Positions 58,358 to 64,000 of a stretch of DNA of 64,000 bases are shown here, in pieces (position 1 is the first letter of the stretch; each line of letters begins with the position of its first letter). The notes under the pieces are model-generated. The model did not search any database. It had not been told where the DNA came from and worked only from the letters and a program-made list of their open reading frames with translations. Source of the DNA: an uncultured Flammeovirgaceae bacterium (lineage in GTDB: Bacteria > Bacteroidota > Bacteroidia > Cytophagales > Cyclobacteriaceae); the NCBI GenBank assembly GCA_937883755.1, contig CAKZYA010000048.1, positions 1 to 64,000 of the forward strand. The letters are read 5' to 3'. The position numbers and the translations under genes were made by a program.

Positions 58358-60739
58358 TTACCTTCTTCTCGCTCCTGAGTAGGTCATAGCTTCACCCTTA
58401 CCGAAGCCGTAGCTAAATCCTAGGGTGATGAAGCGGCCGCGTTGTTCAAAGCTGTACAGGTAAAATTCGGGTTGGTCAATAACGCTTTCCCGGATGCGGG
58501 AAGCAAATGCATCGCGTACACTGAAATTGACGACTGCCTTGCCGTCGAGCATCTTCTTTCGTAAGCCTATGTCAGCAAAAGCAAAGCCCGAAACTTCGCT
58601 CTGCACGGTTTGGAAACCCGATTGGTAGTTGCCAATAAGTTCCAAATCAAAGTTAGCGGGTAGGGCAATTTTGGAAGTTATCCGAGATGACCATTGATCA
58701 CCGGTAAAGTCAAATGATTGTTCCTGGAACTCGCCTTCGCGAATAAAGTAGTTGAGGTTGAAATCACCGTTGAGCTTGAGCCAATTGGTGGGACTGTACT
58801 CTCCGTTTACTTCAAATCCAGTAGTTTGGTCAGTACCGATATTCATCGGCATGGTGGTGTTTACGTTATTCTCAAAGGTAGAAACCCGTTCAACCACATC
58901 AGTAGTGTAACGGTGGTAAACGCTAGTATTAATCGAGGCCTTTTTCAGGTTGAAAATACTGGTAATCTCGTAAGAATCCGTGAACTCGGGTAGTAGATCG
59001 GGGTTGCCAACGCGGATATTAAAGTTGTTTCGGATGTTAAAAAACGGGTTCAAATCCCACAAGCGAGGCCGATAGATTCTTCGGGAGTATCCTCCCTGCA
59101 CGGATATGTTTTCTGCCAGTTTGTATGAAGTGTGAAAGGTAGGAAACAGATTAGTGAAGTTCTGATTATTAGATTCGTTGGTATTGGTCAACAGTGTGCT
59201 CAAGTCAGTATTTTCTGCTCTCAAGCCGAATTTTACGCCCCACTTTTCATCCTCGTAGGCTCCGGTGCCGTACACTCCCAATACTTTTTGGTTCCACTCA
59301 AAATTATTAGTCAGCTCGTCAATTGTTACCAAGGTGCCATCCTGAAATTCTCGCACCGTAAAGTCATTGCCTACGTCGTTAATTACGTACTGCGCCCCTG
59401 TTTCAAGAGTGATTTGCTTGGTAAGCGGATTAGTGTAGTCTAACTTGAAGGTATAGTCTGCTTGTTGATACTCAGTTTCGGTTTGTTGGTCGTTATTAAA
59501 ATTCTCACCCGAGACAGCCGTATTTATGAACTCCGAAGCTTGATCTTTGCCAAAAAACCTTCCGGTTGCGCTTAGCAAGAGCTTATGATCCTCGTTGTTC
59601 TTAAACTCTTTAGCGTACTGCAATTCGTACTGCCACTTGGGGTTCGTTGCTTCAGTAGTTTCCTGTCGGTTCCATTCCGATACTACCGAATTATTTCCAT
59701 CCAGCAGCGCAAAATCATACTGCGATGGTTGACTCTCAACCTCGTAGGCAAAATTACCCGACAGCGTGATGACGTTGTAGGGATCAATATGATAATCAGT
59801 GCCGAGGATTATATTGTAAAAAGTTTCGTTGCGGTACTCGGTACCATCGCTGGTAACAGTTGTATTGTTAATCAGATCGCGGTTAATCGTCTCCGAAAAC
59901 TCAGGAATCGAGCGGTAGCCTACTCCCAGTTGAGTAAACAGGTTGAACTTCTCAGTTCTCCGATTTAAGCTAATGCCGACGCTATGGTTATCAGGAACAC
60001 CCGTATTTAGTGAGATTGAGCCATTCAACCCCCTCTTTTCCTCTTTTTTCAGGATAATGTTTAAGATACCAGATGTGCCCTCGGCCTCGTACTTTGCAGA
60101 AGGGTTGGTGATCACTTCAATACTCTCAATCATATCGGCCGTAATGGTACCGAGGGCGTTGCTCTCCTGATCAGCTAGTACCGAAGGTTTACCATCTACC
60201 AGTATCTGAACTCCAGCACTACCACGCAGACTAATCTGCCCCTCAATGCTTACGTTAACTGAGGGCACATTATTGAGAACTTCTAAGGCACTAGCCCCAG
60301 CACTGGTCAGATCCTGCCCTACGTTGAATACCCGCTTGTCTAGTTTGAATTCGGTACGCGATCGTTCACCTCTAACCACTACTTCATCTAACGCCTGACT
60401 GTCTTCGGACAGTTGAATAGTACCTATGTCAATCTTCCCGTTGCTGACGGTCAGATCACGAAAGGTGCGGGGTTTATAGCCGATGAAACTGACCTCTACA
60501 TAGATATTAGTCGACTCAACATTTAGGGTAAACGTACCATCTGACCCGGTGGTGGTACCCGTAAGCGCTTCTCCGCTGTCCTTATTGGCTACCATAATGG
60601 TAGCAAACTCTACGGGTTGTTGGTTTACTTCATTCTGAATGGTTCCGGTGATGGTTACTTCCTTATTTTGAGCAATGGTAGTGCCTATACTCAAAACTAT
60701 AATCATCAGAAAAAGTGCAAACTTGAAACAATTAGTCAT
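58358..60739 (-). CDS. outer membrane beta-barrel/TonB receptor family protein, paralog B
   Basis: Near-collinear with paralog A (EFKLDKRVFNVGQDL, GLNGSxSLNTGxPxNHS, YSRRIYRPxLWDLNPF, SYGFGKGEAM); start set at MTNCFKFALF (track extends to 60847). Confidence 0.87.
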   Translation of the reverse strand: MTNCFKFALFLMIIVLSIGTTIAQNKEVTITGTIQNEVNQQPVEFATIMVANKDSGEALTGTTTGSDGTFTLNVESTNIYVEVSFIGYKPRTFRDLTVSNGKIDIGTIQLSEDSQALDEVVVRGERSRTEFKLDKRVFNVGQDLTSAGASALEVLNNVPSVNVSIEGQISLRGSAGVQILVDGKPSVLADQESNALGTITADMIESIEVITNPSAKYEAEGTSGILNIILKKEEKRGLNGSISLNTGVPDNHSVGISLNRRTEKFNLFTQLGVGYRSIPEFSETINRDLINNTTVTSDGTEYRNETFYNIILGTDYHIDPYNVITLSGNFAYEVESQPSQYDFALLDGNNSVVSEWNRQETTEATNPKWQYELQYAKEFKNNEDHKLLLSATGRFFGKDQASEFINTAVSGENFNNDQQTETEYQQADYTFKLDYTNPLTKQITLETGAQYVINDVGNDFTVREFQDGTLVTIDELTNNFEWNQKVLGVYGTGAYEDEKWGVKFGLRAENTDLSTLLTNTNESNNQNFTNLFPTFHTSYKLAENISVQGGYSRRIYRPRLWDLNPFFNIRNNFNIRVGNPDLLPEFTDSYEITSIFNLKKASINTSVYHRYTTDVVERVSTFENNVNTTMPMNIGTDQTTGFEVNGEYSPTNWLKLNGDFNLNYFIREGEFQEQSFDFTGDQWSSRITSKIALPANFDLELIGNYQSGFQTVQSEVSGFAFADIGLRKKMLDGKAVVNFSVRDAFASRIRESVIDQPEFYLYSFEQRGRFITLGFSYGFGKGEAMTYSGARRR

Positions 60740-60810
60740 AAACGTAAAATCAAATAGTAGCGACGTTATAATATTTAGTACGCAGAAATGTTTAGTATGG
60801 CAGAGTAAAA

Positions 60811-60840
60811 TCGGTGAACGACCAAAGTTTTCCGACGAAT
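60811..60840 (-). promoter_or_regulatory. conserved receptor-upstream element, copy B
   Basis: Minus strand ATTCGTCGGAAAACTTTGGTCGTTCACCGA; 71 bp from the receptor start codon. Confidence 0.55.
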
Positions 60841-60944
60841 AGCACAACTACCGTTGACCAGCAGAAAATTGGTGTTGATAATGGTAAAAATGTCGTTGGT
60901 CTCTTTATGTCATATTGATCTCGGATAATGATTATCTTTGGAAG

Positions 60945-62000
60945 ATGCCGTCTAAAGATTTTGTTTCACCACTGTCGTATAAAGAAATTCTGTTTCAGGT
61001 ACTACTGCACGGAGTAGTGTTTATTTTTTACTCTTATGATCGGCGGAACCCGCAGGTAGAATCCTATCAGATAGTGTTTTTTTTAACCTACGCCGTAGCT
61101 GCCTTAATCATCAATTATCTTTTACTACCCCAGTTCTTATATCAGAAAAAGCATCTGCAATTTGTGGGTTGGACAATTGTGGTTATCGCTGCATTAATAT
61201 TTATAGAAGAAGCAGTGATAGAACAGATTTATTTTCCTGATACCCGTGGGCAACGGTTTCTGGGAGTTTTCTTTAGTTTGTGGGGAGTACTGCCAGTAAT
61301 CACAGTATTGTCGGGGTTTAAGTTTGCCTGGGATGCACTGAGAAAACAGCAGGAGGTTGAGTTATTAAAGAGTACGATTAAAGAAAGTGAGCTAAAGTTT
61401 TTAAAATCTCAGATCAACCCTCACTTTCTATTTAATAACCTTAACAACCTATACTCTTACGCCATAGATTTTTCCCCTAAGACCCCCGAGATTATTCTGA
61501 AGTTGAGTTCGGTACTACGCTACATGCTTTACGAATGCAAAGAAAAGTTAGTGCCTTTGACCAAAGAGGTAAAGCAACTGGAGAATTTTACCCAGCTCAG
61601 TCAGCTTCAAATTGAAGAGCGGGGAGTGGTAAACTTTAGAGCGGAAATTAATCAATCGGGTTACCAAATTGCTCCGCTGATACTGATTGTCTTTATCGAG
61701 AATGCCTTTAAACACAGCCAGGCTAGTCAGTCCGAAAATATTCGGATTGATATTGCTATCCAACTTTCGGAAGAAGGTGAACTGGGATTTAGCTGTAAGA
61801 ACAACTTTCAACCCGTGGCTAATACTGATAATCTGGCTCAGGGTATTGGACTAGACAATGTGAAAAAACGGCTACAACTTCTCTACCCCAATACTCACCA
61901 GTTAACCATTAAGGAAACTGATAGTCAGTACGAAGTGTATCTGTCAATGCAGTTAAAAAGACTGAATAAAGAAAAAATGGTCTACCAGTATACTAATTGA
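60945..62000 (+). CDS. LytS/YehU-type sensor histidine kinase
   Basis: Membrane N-terminus then LKSQINPHFLFNNLNNLYSYA and NAFKHS; ATG at 60945 (track starts 60915). Confidence 0.9.
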   Translation: MPSKDFVSPLSYKEILFQVLLHGVVFIFYSYDRRNPQVESYQIVFFLTYAVAALIINYLLLPQFLYQKKHLQFVGWTIVVIAALIFIEEAVIEQIYFPDTRGQRFLGVFFSLWGVLPVITVLSGFKFAWDALRKQQEVELLKSTIKESELKFLKSQINPHFLFNNLNNLYSYAIDFSPKTPEIILKLSSVLRYMLYECKEKLVPLTKEVKQLENFTQLSQLQIEERGVVNFRAEINQSGYQIAPLILIVFIENAFKHSQASQSENIRIDIAIQLSEEGELGFSCKNNFQPVANTDNLAQGIGLDNVKKRLQLLYPNTHQLTIKETDSQYEVYLSMQLKRLNKEKMVYQYTN

Positions 62001-62115
62001 AAATTGATAGGGGAAAGATATGAGATATGACATGTGAGATACAAAACTTTTAACCTCAGTAACCTACTAAACCTGTAACTTTCAAAACCGCACGACTGTT
62101 GCAATCGAGTCATCC

Positions 62116-62823
62116 ATGAACTGTATTATCATTGAAGATCAGCCCCCCGCTCAGCGAATTCTTAAAAAGTACATTGAAGACATTGGGTCGCTACAACTAA
62201 AAGCTACCCTCTCCGATGCTATTCAGGCGATTAATTACTTGAAGTCAGAGAAAGTTGATTTGATCTTCTTGGATATTCACTTACCGAAGATTTCGGGCAT
62301 TGATCTGCTAAAGACTAGCAACAATTTGCCACCGATTATCTTAACCACCGCCTTTGCTGATTATGCTTTAGAGAGTTACGAGTTTAATGTAGTAGATTAT
62401 CTTCTGAAGCCTTTTTCCTTTCAGCGATTTGTTAAGGCAGTCTCCCGAGTACCTACGTCTGATAGTGTTTCTGAACAGCCATTGGGCGAAGCTAAAGAGA
62501 TACCTCCAATCCGTCGCGAGCTATTTATTAAGTCGGGCTACGAGCATATTAAGGTTTTAGTAGATGATATCATCTACATCAAATCTGATGCGGATTACAC
62601 CGAGATTTTTCTGCCAGAAAAAAAACTTTTATCTTCCGAATCGCTCCGAAACTGGCTAGAAAAACTGGGTGACCAACAGTTTGTTCGGGTGCATAAATCC
62701 TACGTCATCAACGCTGATAAAATTGTCAAAGTGGTAGGTAATCAAATATATATGACCACTGATGCAGTAGTGCCCATTGGTAGAGCTTTCCGGGAGGATT
62801 TCACCGAGAAGTTCCTAAATTAA
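62116..62823 (+). CDS. LytTR family response regulator
   Basis: Receiver domain (IIEDQPPAQ, LIFLDIHLPKISGIDLL) and LytTR domain (DDIIYIKSDADYTEIFL, FVRVHKSYVINADKI). Confidence 0.93.
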   Translation: MNCIIIEDQPPAQRILKKYIEDIGSLQLKATLSDAIQAINYLKSEKVDLIFLDIHLPKISGIDLLKTSNNLPPIILTTAFADYALESYEFNVVDYLLKPFSFQRFVKAVSRVPTSDSVSEQPLGEAKEIPPIRRELFIKSGYEHIKVLVDDIIYIKSDADYTEIFLPEKKLLSSESLRNWLEKLGDQQFVRVHKSYVINADKIVKVVGNQIYMTTDAVVPIGRAFREDFTEKFLN

Positions 62824-62871
62824 AAGCAGTAGAACCTTAATAACAGCTATCACACCTAACTTAAACCCAGC

Positions 62872-63762
62872 ATGAAAGAACTCAGAAAAGAGGACATTAG
62901 CCAAGAAGTATTTGACCTCTACGACGACTACGCCCATAACCGCATCGAGCGTCGGCAATTTTTGGATAAACTCTCTACTTATGCGGTAGGTGGTTTAACC
63001 TTGTCTTCATTGCTCAGTTTTATTATGCCCGATTACCAGAATAAAATTCAGGTGCGGCAAGATGATCCCCGACTAAAGTCAGAGTTCATTGAGTATGAAT
63101 CTCCGAAGGGTGGGGGGACGATTAAAGCGTTATTATCCAAGCCTGCCGATGCGTCAGGAAAACTGCCTGGTATTGTAGTGGTGCATGAAAACCGGGGATT
63201 GAATCCCCATATTGAAGATGTAGCCCGTCGAGCCGCGTTAGCCGGGTTTATTTCTCTAGCGCCTGATGCCCTAACTCCATTGGGCGGTTATCCAGGTACC
63301 GACGATGAAGGGCGGACATTACAGCGGCAGCGCGATCGAGACGAGATGTTGGAAGACTTTATCGCGGCCCACGATCATCTGAATAATCACTCTGAATGTA
63401 CCAGAAAAGTAGGCGTAGTTGGCTTTTGCTTCGGCGGTTGGATTTCTAATATGATGGCAGTGCGGGTATCAGAGTTAGATGCGGCGGTGCCATTTTACGG
63501 TGGGCAACCCGATGCTGAAATAGTTCCTCAAATCGAAGCTCCCCTACTACTTCATTTCGGAGAGCTAGATAAGCGGGTAAACGAAGGCTGGCCGGATTAC
63601 GAAGCTACTTTAAAAAAGCATGATAAAGAATATCAGGCTCATACGTACGCTAATGCTAATCATGGCTTTCATAATGATACAACTCCTCGTTACGATGCCG
63701 ACGCTGCTAAGCTGGCTTGGGAACGAACGATTGAGTTCTTTAAGAAACACTTGAAGGCATAA
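62872..63762 (+). CDS. dienelactone hydrolase family protein
   Basis: [27 protein letters not shown] (Cys nucleophile), ANHGFHND. Confidence 0.9.
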   Translation: MKELRKEDISQEVFDLYDDYAHNRIERRQFLDKLSTYAVGGLTLSSLLSFIMPDYQNKIQVRQDDPRLKSEFIEYESPKGGGTIKALLSKPADASGKLPGIVVVHENRGLNPHIEDVARRAALAGFISLAPDALTPLGGYPGTDDEGRTLQRQRDRDEMLEDFIAAHDHLNNHSECTRKVGVVGFCFGGWISNMMAVRVSELDAAVPFYGGQPDAEIVPQIEAPLLLHFGELDKRVNEGWPDYEATLKKHDKEYQAHTYANANHGFHNDTTPRYDADAAKLAWERTIEFFKKHLKA

Positions 63763-64000
63763 ATTAACTGGATAGTCAGTAATTTGCAGAATACCAATCG
63801 TGAATAGGTAGCTATTTTCTAGCCTGGCAAATTGAACTTGACTCATCAGTAGCTAGGACTAGTATGTTCCCTTACTATCTCTAGTATTTTCTTTCATCTT
63901 CATCTTGCAATCAGCAATTTTTTGATTCCGCCTTTAGGAATAAAATAATTCGTCGTATACCTTTGTCTTAACTAGAATTAATCTAAATTAAAACAGTGGG

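Noticed and set aside
52704-60739. SusC/SusD polysaccharide utilisation locus
   Set aside because: No SusD-like lipoprotein or glycoside hydrolase is adjacent, and the receptors resemble the OMP beta-barrel family rather than SusC.
1-64000. tRNA/rRNA genes, insertion sequences, prophage or defence islands
   Set aside because: No cloverleaf, rRNA, transposase, integrase, phage structural or recognised defence genes were seen by eye; a tRNAscan/Infernal/ISfinder run would be decisive.

Overview
The window is chromosomal DNA from a Bacteroidetes/Cytophagales-type bacterium. This is inferred from several type IX secretion (T9SS) C-terminal sorting domains, TonB-dependent receptors with carboxypeptidase-regulatory-like N-termini, a DUF6728-like protein, and TTTG/TAnnTTTG-type promoters. 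No tRNA, rRNA, CRISPR array, IS element or prophage was recognised. Confident content: a leucine/isovalerate catabolism cluster (MCC beta, enoyl-CoA hydratase, MCC alpha, acyl-CoA dehydrogenase, HMG-CoA lyase); ddl; a PASTA protein; a polyprenyl synthetase; a rhomboid protease; ilvE; prfB with the canonical +1 programmed frameshift; a Fur/Zur-TonB receptor operon; metE behind a cobalamin riboswitch; an MbnP/MbnH-type cluster; ferritin; an AAC(3)-I-like acetyltransferase; two paralogous outer-membrane receptors flanking an AraC/MFS block; and a LytS/LytTR pair. The best candidates for something under-described are: (1) an exported CHAT-TPR protein overlapping a lipoprotein with a duplicated RFPRFPRPRPCPxLAGCN domain; (2) an 810-aa fusion of an alpha-oxoamine synthase (SPT-like) and a GNAT-like acyltransferase; (3) a 30-nt element with ~21-nt direct repeats at nearly the same distance upstream of both paralogous receptors, one of them divergent from a LytS/LytTR pair; (4) a four-gene operon of two paralogous STAS-like proteins, a soluble PAS kinase and a YrdC-like protein lacking the usual N-terminal motif; and (5) a small two-helix membrane ORF interrupted by a single in-frame TAG. 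All assignments come from reading sequence and recalled family motifs; no database search was run.
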